NCBI GenBank assembly: GCA_902809935.1
Contig: LR778134.1
Span: 1,488,001 to 1,552,000 of the forward strand
Origin: Ruminococcaceae bacterium BL-4
GTDB taxonomy: Bacteria; Bacillota; Clostridia; Oscillospirales; Acutalibacteraceae
Length of the DNA: 64,000 nt
Direction of reading: 5' to 3'
Position numbers and translations under genes: made by a program. Shown piece by piece: positions 1 through 7,359 of this stretch (position 1 is the stretch's first letter; each line of letters begins with the position of its first letter). The notes under the pieces were generated by a model. It saw only the letters and a list, made by a program, of their open reading frames with translations, was not told where the DNA came from and searched no databases.

Positions 1-1
1 T

Positions 2-184
2 TATGAAGGAGTAGAACAGCTTAGAAAAACAGCGGAAAAAGATTTGGATGAAACACTTTTGGAGGGAATGGTTTTTACCATTCGAGAGCTTTCTGAGATG
101 TGTGCACCGATTCATCCGGATACAATTGCGGCTTATAATGAGATTGTACTGAATCAAATGAAGAAAAACAAAAAGAAAGGCTGA
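2..184 (+). CDS. yqeK: YqeK-type HD-domain hydrolase, C-terminal end (partial)
   Basis: The last 60 codons of a gene that begins before the window. The visible tail contains IHPDTIAAYNEIV followed by a lysine-rich end, which resembles the C-terminus of YqeK, an HD-domain phosphohydrolase that cleaves diadenosine tetraphosphate. The metal-binding HD core lies outside the window, so the call rests on the tail and on position: yqeK directly before rsfS is a conserved Firmicutes arrangement. The stop is 6 bases before the rsfS start, so the two are almost certainly cotranscribed. Confidence 0.7.
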   Translation, partial: YEGVEQLRKTAEKDLDETLLEGMVFTIRELSEMCAPIHPDTIAAYNEIVLNQMKKNKKKG

Positions 185-190
185 AGAAGA

Positions 191-550
191 ATGGAGTCAA
201 AAGAGTTGGCCCAAGAGGCTGTACGAATTCTGGATCGGAAGAAGGGAAAAGAAATTCGGATGATCGGAATTCGAGAGATTTCTTCTCTTGCGGATTATTT
301 CGTTTTAGCAACCGGTACCAGCAGCACACAAGTAAAAGCATTAGCAGATGAAGTGGAAGTGCAGCTCAAAGAGAAGGGCGAATCGCCGGTTCGCACAGAA
401 GGCTATCGCAGTCATTCCTGGATCCTGATTGATTACGGAAATGTTGTGGTTCATGTATTTACCGCAGAAGCGCGGCATTTTTATGATCTTGACCGACTGT
501 GGCAGGATGGAACGGAAGAGGATCTTTCAGATCTTCTCAGTGAGGAATAA
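191..550 (+). CDS. rsfS: Ribosomal silencing factor RsfS
   Basis: A 119-residue protein of the RsfS/Iojap family, the usual length. The family binds ribosomal protein L14 (uL14) on the 50S subunit and blocks subunit joining when nutrients are scarce. Family features seen are the segment SLADYFVLATGTSSTQVKAL near residues 30-50, the GYRSHSWILIDYGNVVVHVF stretch near residues 80-100 and an acidic C-terminus. It follows yqeK by 6 bases and precedes leuS by about 30 bases, forming a likely yqeK-rsfS-leuS operon. Confidence 0.95.
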   Translation: MESKELAQEAVRILDRKKGKEIRMIGIREISSLADYFVLATGTSSTQVKALADEVEVQLKEKGESPVRTEGYRSHSWILIDYGNVVVHVFTAEARHFYDLDRLWQDGTEEDLSDLLSEE

Positions 551-583
551 AATCAGTATAAAGTGATAGGGGCGAATCGAGAA

Positions 584-2992
584 ATGAAATACGATCATAA
601 AAGAATTGAGGAAAAGTGGCAGAAGGCATGGGAAAAATCCGATGCCTTTCATGCGGAAAATAATAGTGATAAAGAAAAGTTTTATGCGCTGATCGAATTC
701 CCGTATCCTTCTGGACAGGGACTTCATGTTGGTCATCCGCGTTCTTATACTGCAATGGATATTATTGCGAGAAAGCGCCGTTTGCAGGGATATAATGTTC
801 TTTATCCGATCGGCTGGGATGCTTTTGGACTTCCTACCGAGAATTTTGCAATTAAAAATCATATCCATCCCGCGGAAGTAACCAAGAAAAATGTTGCTCG
901 TTTTAAGCAGCAGCTTAAAAATTTGGGAATTTCTTTTGACTGGGATCGGGAAATTAATACCACAGATCCGGAATATTATAAATGGACGCAGTGGATTTTC
1001 CTTCAGCTTTATAAACACGGTCTTGCCTATAAAAAAGAAATGAGCGTCAACTGGTGTACCGGCTGCAAATGCGTGCTTGCAAATGAAGAGGTTGTGGAAG
1101 GCGTCTGTGAACGCTGCCACAGCGAAGTCGTTCATAAGGTTAAGAGCCAGTGGATGCTTAAAATCACCGCTTATGCACAGCGCCTGATTGATGACCTCGA
1201 TTTGGTAGATTATCCGGATCGAGTTAAGATTCAGCAGAAGAACTGGATTGGCCGTTCTACTGGCGCTGAAGTCGATTTTAAGACGACGGCCGGTGATCTG
1301 CTGACCGTTTATACCACTCGCCCGGATACCCTTTACGGCGCTACTTATATGGTTATTTCTCCGGAGCATCCTTACATTGAAAAATGGGCGGATAAGATTC
1401 AGAATATGGATGAAGTCAAAGCCTATCAGGCAGAAGCTTCTAAAAAAAGTGAGTTTGAACGTGCCGAAGTGCAGAAGGAAAAGACGGGAGTTCGACTTTC
1501 TGGTGTTTCAGCGGTTAATCCATTGACGCAAAAAGAAATTCCGATCTTTATTTCCGATTATGTCCTGATGACTTATGGCACCGGCGCTATCATGGCTGTG
1601 CCGGCACACGATACCCGTGATTGGGATTTTGCAAAGAAATTTGGACTACCGATCGTCGAAGTTGTAAAAGGCGGCGATGTGCAGAAAGAGGCATTTACCG
1701 ATTGTGCTACCGGAGTAATGGTTAATTCCGGAATCTTGAACGGCCTTACCGTAGAAGAAGCCAAGGAAAAGATCAAGCAGTATATAGAAGAAAAAGGCTT
1801 TGGACGCAGCAAAGTTAACTATAAGCTGCGCGATTGGGTTTTCTCCCGTCAGCGTTATTGGGGCGAACCGATCCCGATGGTTTACTGCGAAAAATGTGGT
1901 TGGGTTCCTCTGCCGGAAAGTGAGCTGCCGCTGAGACTGCCGCAGGTCAAAAGTTATGAGCCCACGGATAACGGAGAGTCACCTCTTGCTCATATGGAGG
2001 ATTGGGTCAATACTACCTGTCCTCATTGCGGTGGCCCCGCACGGAGAGAAACAGATACCATGCCGCAGTGGGCAGGGTCTTCCTGGTATTTCCTGCGTTA
2101 TCTTGATCCGCACAATGATAAGGCGCTTGCAAGCAAAGAAGCTATGAAATACTGGATGCCGGTGGATTGGTATAACGGCGGCATGGAGCATACAACACTT
2201 CATTTGCTTTACAGCCGTTTTTGGCATAAATTTCTCTATGACATCGGTGTCGTGCCTTGTCCGGAACCGTATGCAAAGAGAACAAGCCATGGTATGATTT
2301 TGGGTGAAAACGGAGAAAAAATGAGTAAATCCCGCGGCAACGTGGTGAATCCGGACGATGTTGTTGACGAGTATGGTGCGGATACCATGCGGCTTTACGA
2401 GATGTTCATTGGAGATTTTGAAAAAGCAGCTCCATGGAGCACCAAGAGCATCAAAGGCTGCCGCCGTCTCGTTGAACGGTATTATGCACTGCTCGATGTG
2501 ATGACACCGGAAGAAACAATTCGCCCCGAGATGGAAGTGCCTTTCAATAAAACGATTAAAAAGGTCAGTGAGGATATCGAAAATCTGAAGTTCAATACGG
2601 CAATCGCTGCCATGATGAGCTTGATGAATGAGATTAATGCTGCTGGCTCGATCACTCATAAAGAGCTTGAAATTTTCACTTTGCTTTTCAATCCTTTTGC
2701 GCCTCATGTGACAGAAGAAGTTTGGGAGCAGCTAAAGATAAATGATAAGATGGCGTATCAGCAGACATGGCCTTCTTATGATGAATCTAAATGCAAAGAA
2801 GATACGATCGAAATTGCGGTTCAAGTGAACGGAAAAGTTCGTGCACGTTTGAATGTTGCAGCGGATATTTCAAAAGAGGATGCTTTGGCAGCAGTGAAAG
2901 CAGAGCCGAAGATTGCAGAAGAGCTTTCTGGCAAAAAACTTTTGAAAGAGATCTATGTTCCGGGGAAACTTGTCAATTTGGTCGCTAGATAA
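584..2992 (+). CDS. leuS: Leucyl-tRNA synthetase
   Basis: Class I aminoacyl-tRNA synthetase that charges tRNA-Leu, 802 residues. Visible family marks are the HIGH-type motif in [20 protein letters not shown] near residue 45, a Cys-X2-Cys...Cys-X2-Cys zinc segment (WCTGCKCVL...CERC), the CP1 editing domain with [19 protein letters not shown], and the KMSKS motif in [16 protein letters not shown]. The frame stays open to a GTG at 563, but the ATG at 584 is preferred because an AGGGG stretch lies about 11 bases upstream and the family starts with [13 protein letters not shown]. No T-box leader fits in the 33-base gap, so expression probably comes from the yqeK-rsfS transcript. Confidence 0.96.
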   Translation: MKYDHKRIEEKWQKAWEKSDAFHAENNSDKEKFYALIEFPYPSGQGLHVGHPRSYTAMDIIARKRRLQGYNVLYPIGWDAFGLPTENFAIKNHIHPAEVTKKNVARFKQQLKNLGISFDWDREINTTDPEYYKWTQWIFLQLYKHGLAYKKEMSVNWCTGCKCVLANEEVVEGVCERCHSEVVHKVKSQWMLKITAYAQRLIDDLDLVDYPDRVKIQQKNWIGRSTGAEVDFKTTAGDLLTVYTTRPDTLYGATYMVISPEHPYIEKWADKIQNMDEVKAYQAEASKKSEFERAEVQKEKTGVRLSGVSAVNPLTQKEIPIFISDYVLMTYGTGAIMAVPAHDTRDWDFAKKFGLPIVEVVKGGDVQKEAFTDCATGVMVNSGILNGLTVEEAKEKIKQYIEEKGFGRSKVNYKLRDWVFSRQRYWGEPIPMVYCEKCGWVPLPESELPLRLPQVKSYEPTDNGESPLAHMEDWVNTTCPHCGGPARRETDTMPQWAGSSWYFLRYLDPHNDKALASKEAMKYWMPVDWYNGGMEHTTLHLLYSRFWHKFLYDIGVVPCPEPYAKRTSHGMILGENGEKMSKSRGNVVNPDDVVDEYGADTMRLYEMFIGDFEKAAPWSTKSIKGCRRLVERYYALLDVMTPEETIRPEMEVPFNKTIKKVSEDIENLKFNTAIAAMMSLMNEINAAGSITHKELEIFTLLFNPFAPHVTEEVWEQLKINDKMAYQQTWPSYDESKCKEDTIEIAVQVNGKVRARLNVAADISKEDALAAVKAEPKIAEELSGKKLLKEIYVPGKLVNLVAR

Positions 2993-3018
2993 ATTTAAGG
3001 TTCGTTTTATTTGTTTAA

Positions 3019-3076
3019 AAAGATCCCATCGATTAAAGGCGAAATTCATTTTTCACTTTTTATTGATGGGATCTTT
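3019..3076 (+). terminator. Hairpin after leuS
   Basis: An inverted repeat of about 12 bp (AAAGATCCCATC pairing with GATGGGATCTTT) follows the leuS stop. The T-run is only three bases long, so it may be a weak terminator or work together with the second hairpin at 3094. Confidence 0.5.
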
Positions 3077-3093
3077 GTGATTGAAAAAGATAA

Positions 3094-3126
3094 AAAAGCA
3101 GCGCCGATTTTAATGGCGCTGCTTTT
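3094..3126 (-). terminator. Terminator of the lectin gene
   Basis: A perfect 12-bp stem (AAAAGCAGCGCC / GGCGCTGCTTTT) with a 9-base loop. Read on the minus strand it ends in a run of T and lies just past the stop of the lectin gene. It may also act for leuS in the other direction. Confidence 0.8.
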
Positions 3127-3160
3127 GATCCCTTGACAGAAAAGAGAGATTCCAAATGAT

Positions 3161-3739
3161 TTATTCGAATTTTTCAGCTGCTTTTTTAGAAGTGATTTTT
3201 TTCGGTTTTGATGTTGTACTTTTTGCTTTAGGAGCGGTTTTCTTGGCTTTATTTTCTTTTTTAGGAGTGAAATCTTCCATCAGTTCCAGTTTCCATTCTT
3301 GGTTATCTCCATCTGTATTTTGCCAAAGCTGCAGATTAGCACCGGCAACAGAGGAAATACCAACGATATCCAGATATTTTTCGGCAGCAATAGACTTGAT
3401 TTTATAAGTATCAGCCGTTTCAGTGGATTCGATTTTCCAAATCTGCGTGGAAGCGTTTGCTTCTTCCCATTGGTGGAGCCAGCAACCATTTTTAGTTCCG
3501 CCTTCAATCACATCGAAGAATTTATTGGTTGCCTTGTTGCGAAAGCGGCAGGTGGATTTTTGACCGGGAATAATCATCCACAGCTGACTGTCAGAATTGT
3601 TTTTATCATTGACTTCCAGCAGTATTCCGCTTTCCATTGCGGCGTCGCATACATCAATCGCTTTTCCGCTCTGTTTTGAAACAATTCGATAATACTTTGT
3701 CTGAGAGGCAAATCTTGCGGTTACATTTCTTTTTGTCAT
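3161..3739 (-). CDS. Ricin-type beta-trefoil lectin domain protein with lysine-rich tail
   Basis: 192 residues. Residues about 15-155 show the R-type lectin pattern: three subdomains each carrying a Q-x-W signature (SQLW, TQIW, NQEW) and repeats such as YYRIVSKQSGKAIDV and KYLDIVGISS. Such domains usually bind galactose or other sugars. No signal peptide or membrane segment is seen at the N-terminus (MTKRNVTARFASQ). Residues 156-192 form a basic, disordered tail with 13 lysines in 37 residues, rich in Ala, Thr, Ser and Pro. The gene stands alone with its own consensus promoter and terminator. The lectin fold is well supported; ligand and location are unknown. Confidence 0.85.
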   Translation of the reverse strand: MTKRNVTARFASQTKYYRIVSKQSGKAIDVCDAAMESGILLEVNDKNNSDSQLWMIIPGQKSTCRFRNKATNKFFDVIEGGTKNGCWLHQWEEANASTQIWKIESTETADTYKIKSIAAEKYLDIVGISSVAGANLQLWQNTDGDNQEWKLELMEDFTPKKENKAKKTAPKAKSTTSKPKKITSKKAAEKFE

Positions 3740-3783
3740 AGCGGATACGCTCCCTTTCTAAAAACTTCTCTGAATTTGGATTT

Positions 3784-3811
3784 ATTATAGCATTCGATAA
3801 AATAATGTCAA
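3784..3811 (-). promoter_or_regulatory. Sigma-A promoter of the lectin gene
   Basis: On the minus strand, TTGACA (3806-3811) and TATAAT (3784-3789) are separated by 16 bases. Both hexamers are perfect consensus and sit about 45 bases before the start codon. The rest of the gap up to 3948 is AT-rich and shows nothing else. Confidence 0.8.
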
Positions 3812-3948
3812 CTGATTCTCTCATAAAGCTATTGTCTGAAAGTTTTTGAAAAGAGAATCTTTTCTTTATGATTGCTTTTTAAAGATGATTCCGCTATCAT
3901 AGAAATTGTGCAATTTTTAGTGGATTTTGAGAAGAGAAGAAAAAAATC

Positions 3949-4440
3949 TTGAAAACTTCCTGTGAGAAGCAGGCTGTTATCATGATGGCGGTATGTGCAG
4001 CACTTTGGAGTACTGCCGGAATTCTTATTAAATTAATTTCATGGCATTCGATGGTAATTTGTGGACTTCGCAGCTTGTTTTGATATATATGAAATATCAA
4101 AAGAATCCCATTTGTTTGACGAAGTATTCGATTTTGGACAGCTTTAGTTTGACACTTACTTTTATCTGTTTTGTAATTGCCGATAAGCTGACGACGGTTG
4201 CCAATGCGGTTATTCTGGAATTTGTTTTTCCAATCTTTATTTTGATTATGAATGCACTGGTTTTCCATCAGAAAATTTGCTATACAGATGCACTTGTCAT
4301 AGGGATTTCCATGTGTGGAATCACGCTTTTCTTTTTTGATCAGATTGTCAGTGGAACTTTCTTGGAAATTTTCTAGGCGCTTTTTGTGGCTTTTGCAGTG
4401 ACAAGTTGGTGTATTTTGCAGGATTGTACTTTAAAACGGG
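3949..4440 (+). pseudogene. EamA/DMT-family transporter, frameshifted and truncated
   Basis: Two reading frames together resemble the first half of an EamA (drug/metabolite) transporter. The first, from a possible TTG at 3949, reads MMAVCAALWSTAGILIKLI and ends at TGA near 4081. The second frame picks up near 4075 (QLVLIYMKYQKNP) and continues through ADKLTTVANAVILEFVFPIF and TLFFFDQIVSG to a TAG near 4374. The family is about 300 residues with ten membrane helices; here only about 140 residues survive across a frameshift, and the second EamA repeat is absent. A short in-frame remnant (ALFVAFAVTSW) follows the TAG. The locus is therefore read as a decayed gene. Confidence 0.75.
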
Positions 4441-4498
4441 AACAACAGTCTTAAGACCGAATGGTTGATGATAAAACAGGCAGGAAAGGATTAAAGAT

Positions 4499-5716
4499 AT
4501 GAAAAAAAATTATCCGCAGGTTGCAGTCAGTAAAAAAGCGGAAGCTTTTCTTTTGATGGGACATCCATGGGTTTATGATACGGAAGTTACGCCTATAGGA
4601 GAAGTTGCAGAAAATGGAGGGCTTGTCACGATTCGTTCGCAGAAAGGAAGCTTCCTTGGGACAGGCTTTTATAATTCGCACAGCAAGATTCGGGTACGGG
4701 TGCTTTCCAGAAATGCAAATGATGAGATCAATGAAAAGTTCTTTGCTCGTCGTCTGCGCTATGCATGGGAATATCGAAAAAGTATTATGAAAGCGGAAGA
4801 TTTAGATGCCTGCCGCATTATTTTCGGAGAGGCAGATCAGATGCCTGGCCTGACAGTCGATAAATTTCATGATATTTTAGTTACCCAGACATTATGCCTT
4901 GGAATAGAAAAATGGAAACCAGTTATTTTTGAGGCACTTTATCAGATACTAAAAGATGATGGAGTCGAAATTCGCGGGATTTTCGAACGTAATGATGTAG
5001 GAATTCGCGAGCTGGAAGGGATGGAACAGGGAAAAGGGTTTTATCCTTTACAGGGGGTGGAAATTCCATCTTCCTGTGAAGTCCCGATTGTGGAAAATGG
5101 GATTCGTTATTTTGTGGATTTTGAAAACGGACAGAAAACGGGTTTCTTTTTGGATCAGAAGTATAATCGACGCGCAGTTGCACAAATTGCAAAAAATAAG
5201 AGAGTGTTGGATTGTTTTACCCATACAGGTTCGTTTGGACTGAATGCGGTTAAGGGCGGGGCACAACATGTTCATGCAGTGGATATCAGCGATGATGCGA
5301 TTAAAATGGCGCAAAGAAATGCAAAAGAAAATCACTTGGACTCTAAAATGAGCTTTGAAACGGCAAATGTTTTTGATTTGCTTTCCAGCCTTACACCAAA
5401 ACAGTACGATTTTATTATTTTGGATCCGCCTGCATTTACAAAAAGCCGCAGGACGGTAGAACATGCAGCACACGGATATTTAGAGATCAATGAACGTGCA
5501 ATGAAGTTGCTGCCTCGTGGAGGATATCTTGCAACCTGTTCCTGCTCTCATTTTATGACGGATGAACTGTTCCGAAAAATGCTGCGGGAGGCATCCTCAA
5601 AAGCTTGTGTTTCTCTGCGCCAGATTGAAGAAAGGCAGCAGGGACCGGATCATCCGATTCTGTGGAATGTCCCCGAAACAGACTACCTAAAATTCTATTT
5701 ATTTCAGGTAGTCTAA
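4499..5716 (+). CDS. Class I rRNA methyltransferase, RlmI-like (PUA + SAM fold)
   Basis: 405 residues, matching the RlmI/YccW family that makes 5-methylcytosine in 23S rRNA. The N-terminal 75 or so residues (KKAEAFLLMGHPWVYDTEV) form a PUA-type RNA-binding domain. The C-terminal half holds the Rossmann fold: motif I DCFTHTGSFGLNAV from Asp238 and the catalytic-loop sequence DPPAFTKSR from Asp309. A CSCSHF segment follows near residue 350. The start ATG has AGGAAAGG upstream. The MscS gene follows 18 bases later, so the two are likely cotranscribed. The exact target base is inferred from the family only. Confidence 0.88.
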   Translation: MKKNYPQVAVSKKAEAFLLMGHPWVYDTEVTPIGEVAENGGLVTIRSQKGSFLGTGFYNSHSKIRVRVLSRNANDEINEKFFARRLRYAWEYRKSIMKAEDLDACRIIFGEADQMPGLTVDKFHDILVTQTLCLGIEKWKPVIFEALYQILKDDGVEIRGIFERNDVGIRELEGMEQGKGFYPLQGVEIPSSCEVPIVENGIRYFVDFENGQKTGFFLDQKYNRRAVAQIAKNKRVLDCFTHTGSFGLNAVKGGAQHVHAVDISDDAIKMAQRNAKENHLDSKMSFETANVFDLLSSLTPKQYDFIILDPPAFTKSRRTVEHAAHGYLEINERAMKLLPRGGYLATCSCSHFMTDELFRKMLREASSKACVSLRQIEERQQGPDHPILWNVPETDYLKFYLFQVV

Positions 5717-5734
5717 ACGAAAGGAGGAGCATAC

Positions 5735-6571
5735 ATGCCATTTGAAACCATGTGGCAGGATTTTCTTTTGTGGCTACAAGGAGCGTTGCCAAGACTGATC
5801 GGTGCACTTCTGATTTTTGCAATCGGCTGGAAACTCAGCGACTGGATGATTCAGATTGGAAAACGTATGCTGAATCGTACCGGTGTCGAGACCGGTTTTG
5901 TCACGTTTGTAGGTTCTTTACTGAAAATTTTGCTGAAAGTAATCGTTGTAATTGCTGTATTAGATCAGCTGAATGTCAATGTCAGTGCAATCGTGGCGGC
6001 AGTCGGCGCGGCCGGAGTAACTGCGGCATTGGCTTTAAAAGATAATCTCAGCAATGTTGCCTGTGGAGCGCAGATTATTTTGACAAAGCCTTTTAAAGTG
6101 GGAGATTATATCGCTATGGACAGTACCGAGGGGACTGTTATGCGAATCGAAATGATGTTTACTGTTCTGAAGACCTTTGATAATCGAGAAGTTGTGATTC
6201 CTAATTCCACTTTGACGGCGGCTGTAATTACGAACTATACCGCGATGGAAAATCGTATGCTTGATCTTACTTATGGAATTTCTTATCAAGATGATTTGCT
6301 GGCGGCGAAAGCAGTGCTGCAGAAATTGGCAGAAGAGAATCCAAAAATTTTGAAAGAGCCGGCTCCGATGGTAGTTGTACGAGAGCATGGAGCAAGTGCG
6401 GTGCATCTGCTTCTTCGTGTTTGGTGCAAAACTACCGATTATTGGTCGCTGTACTATGAAATGCAGGAACAAGTCAAATTGGCGTTTGATCGTGCGGGTC
6501 TTACCATCCCGTTTGATCAAGTTGATGTTCATCTGAAAGATGAGATAAAAGAGCATCATCCAGACAAATAG
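5735..6571 (+). CDS. mscS: Small-conductance mechanosensitive channel, MscS family
   Basis: 278 residues, the compact three-helix MscS architecture. The channel opens under membrane tension to release solutes during hypo-osmotic shock. Membrane helices are near residues 15-40 and 55-75, and the pore helix (SAIVAAVGAAGVTAALALKD) is near residues 80-105. It is followed by the beta domain PFKVGDYIAMDSTEGTV...REVVIPNS and a C-terminal alpha/beta domain. A strong AAAGGAGGAG precedes the ATG. Confidence 0.93.
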   Translation: MPFETMWQDFLLWLQGALPRLIGALLIFAIGWKLSDWMIQIGKRMLNRTGVETGFVTFVGSLLKILLKVIVVIAVLDQLNVNVSAIVAAVGAAGVTAALALKDNLSNVACGAQIILTKPFKVGDYIAMDSTEGTVMRIEMMFTVLKTFDNREVVIPNSTLTAAVITNYTAMENRMLDLTYGISYQDDLLAAKAVLQKLAEENPKILKEPAPMVVVREHGASAVHLLLRVWCKTTDYWSLYYEMQEQVKLAFDRAGLTIPFDQVDVHLKDEIKEHHPDK

Positions 6572-6643
6572 TTCTTGGCAAATCACACAAATGTTTACTA
6601 AATATAATAGCTAAATTCACAAAAATTGAGCAGGTATACAAAA

Positions 6644-6656
6644 TGACTGAAAGTCA
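6644..6656. promoter_or_regulatory. Candidate TetR operator box 1
   Basis: TGACTGAAAGTCA, an inverted repeat of the form TGAC-N5-GTCA. It is the most distal of three such boxes before tetR, centred 24 bp from box 2. Confidence 0.5.
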
Positions 6657-6666
6657 TCTGAAAAAG

Positions 6667-6695
6667 ATTGACTTTCAGTCATTTTTTGCATATAC
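6667..6695 (+). promoter_or_regulatory. Sigma-A promoter of tetR-MMPL operon
   Basis: TTGACT (6667-6672) and TATACT (6690-6695) with a 17-base spacer. The -35 hexamer lies inside operator box 2, so repressor binding there would directly occlude RNA polymerase. Confidence 0.75.
6668..6680. promoter_or_regulatory. Candidate TetR operator box 2
   Basis: TGACTTTCAGTCA, the same TGAC-N5-GTCA inverted repeat, overlapping the -35 hexamer. Confidence 0.55.
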
Positions 6696-6708
6696 TAAAA
6701 CACGGTAA

Positions 6709-6721
6709 ATGACCAACGGTC
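6709..6721. promoter_or_regulatory. Candidate TetR operator box 3
   Basis: TGACCAACGGTCA, flanked by AAA/TTT so the symmetry extends further. It starts 14 bases past the -10 hexamer, at or just after the expected transcript start, and 24 bases before the start codon. Confidence 0.6.
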
Positions 6722-6744
6722 ATTTTTAGAAAGGAGGGATTAGG

Positions 6745-7347
6745 TTGCAAAGCAAAATTGAAGATAAAAAGAAGCAAAAGAAAAATAATTTGGAAAGAGC
6801 GGCTTATGAACTTTTTGCAGAAAAAGGAATTTCCGGGATTTCGGTAGATCAGATTGTAAAACGGGCCAAAGTGGCAAAGGGAACGTTTTATCTTTATTTT
6901 CACGATAAAACGGAATTGCTTAATAAGGTAATCATTCTTTACAGCACTGAAATTATTCATTCTGCAATGGTTCGCGCACAGCAGCAAAATATAGAAAGCT
7001 GCGTAGAACGGATCATTTTTTTGGTGGATGATATTATTGAGCGATTTAAAAGGGATCCGGAAATTTTAAAGATTATTAATAAAAATCTTTCAGAAGGACT
7101 TTTGAATCCAACTCTGCTTTCTGCGCAGGTAAAAGAAAATCAGACGATGGAAGAATTGCTGGCGTCTTATACAGCAAATATGAAAAAGGAAAAATTCAGC
7201 GCACAAGAATCTTTCCAGCTGCTTTATATGATTATTGAATTAGTGGCTCAAGTCAGTTATCATGCGATTTTGCGTAGGCAGCCCACCGACATTGATCATC
7301 TAAAACCGATTCTTTATGAATCGATTCGAAAAATACTTCACAGATAG
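6745..7347 (+). CDS. TetR-family transcriptional regulator
   Basis: 200 residues. The N-terminal helix-turn-helix (RAAYELFAEKGISGISVDQIVKRAKVAKGTFYLYFHDKTELL split over about residues 17-58) is typical TetR; the C-terminal ligand-binding part is all-helical and not assignable. The start is a TTG with a strong AAGGAGGG 8 bases upstream. The gene precedes an MMPL transporter by 12 bases. It probably represses its own operon through the three TGAC-N5-GTCA boxes at 6644-6721 and responds to a substrate of the transporter. Confidence 0.93.
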   Translation: MQSKIEDKKKQKKNNLERAAYELFAEKGISGISVDQIVKRAKVAKGTFYLYFHDKTELLNKVIILYSTEIIHSAMVRAQQQNIESCVERIIFLVDDIIERFKRDPEILKIINKNLSEGLLNPTLLSAQVKENQTMEELLASYTANMKKEKFSAQESFQLLYMIIELVAQVSYHAILRRQPTDIDHLKPILYESIRKILHR

Positions 7348-7359
7348 ATAAAAGGAGGA

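Larger units (their letters stand above)
6640..6684 (+). terminator. 17-bp perfect hairpin after mscS, overlapping the tetR promoter
   Basis: A perfect 17-bp inverted repeat (6640-6656 with 6668-6684), its T-rich 3' side making a classical intrinsic terminator for mscS. The same arms also hold two of the three TGAC-N5-GTCA boxes, and the 3' arm contains the -35 of the tetR promoter, so the element probably has two roles. Confidence 0.75.

Noticed and set aside
563-583. GTG start seven codons before the leuS ATG
   Set aside because: No ribosome binding site precedes it, and the family begins at [12 protein letters not shown].
3897-4268. A 123-codon minus-strand frame over the EamA remnant
   Set aside because: The plus strand carries clear transporter sequence; the minus frame has no recognisable features.
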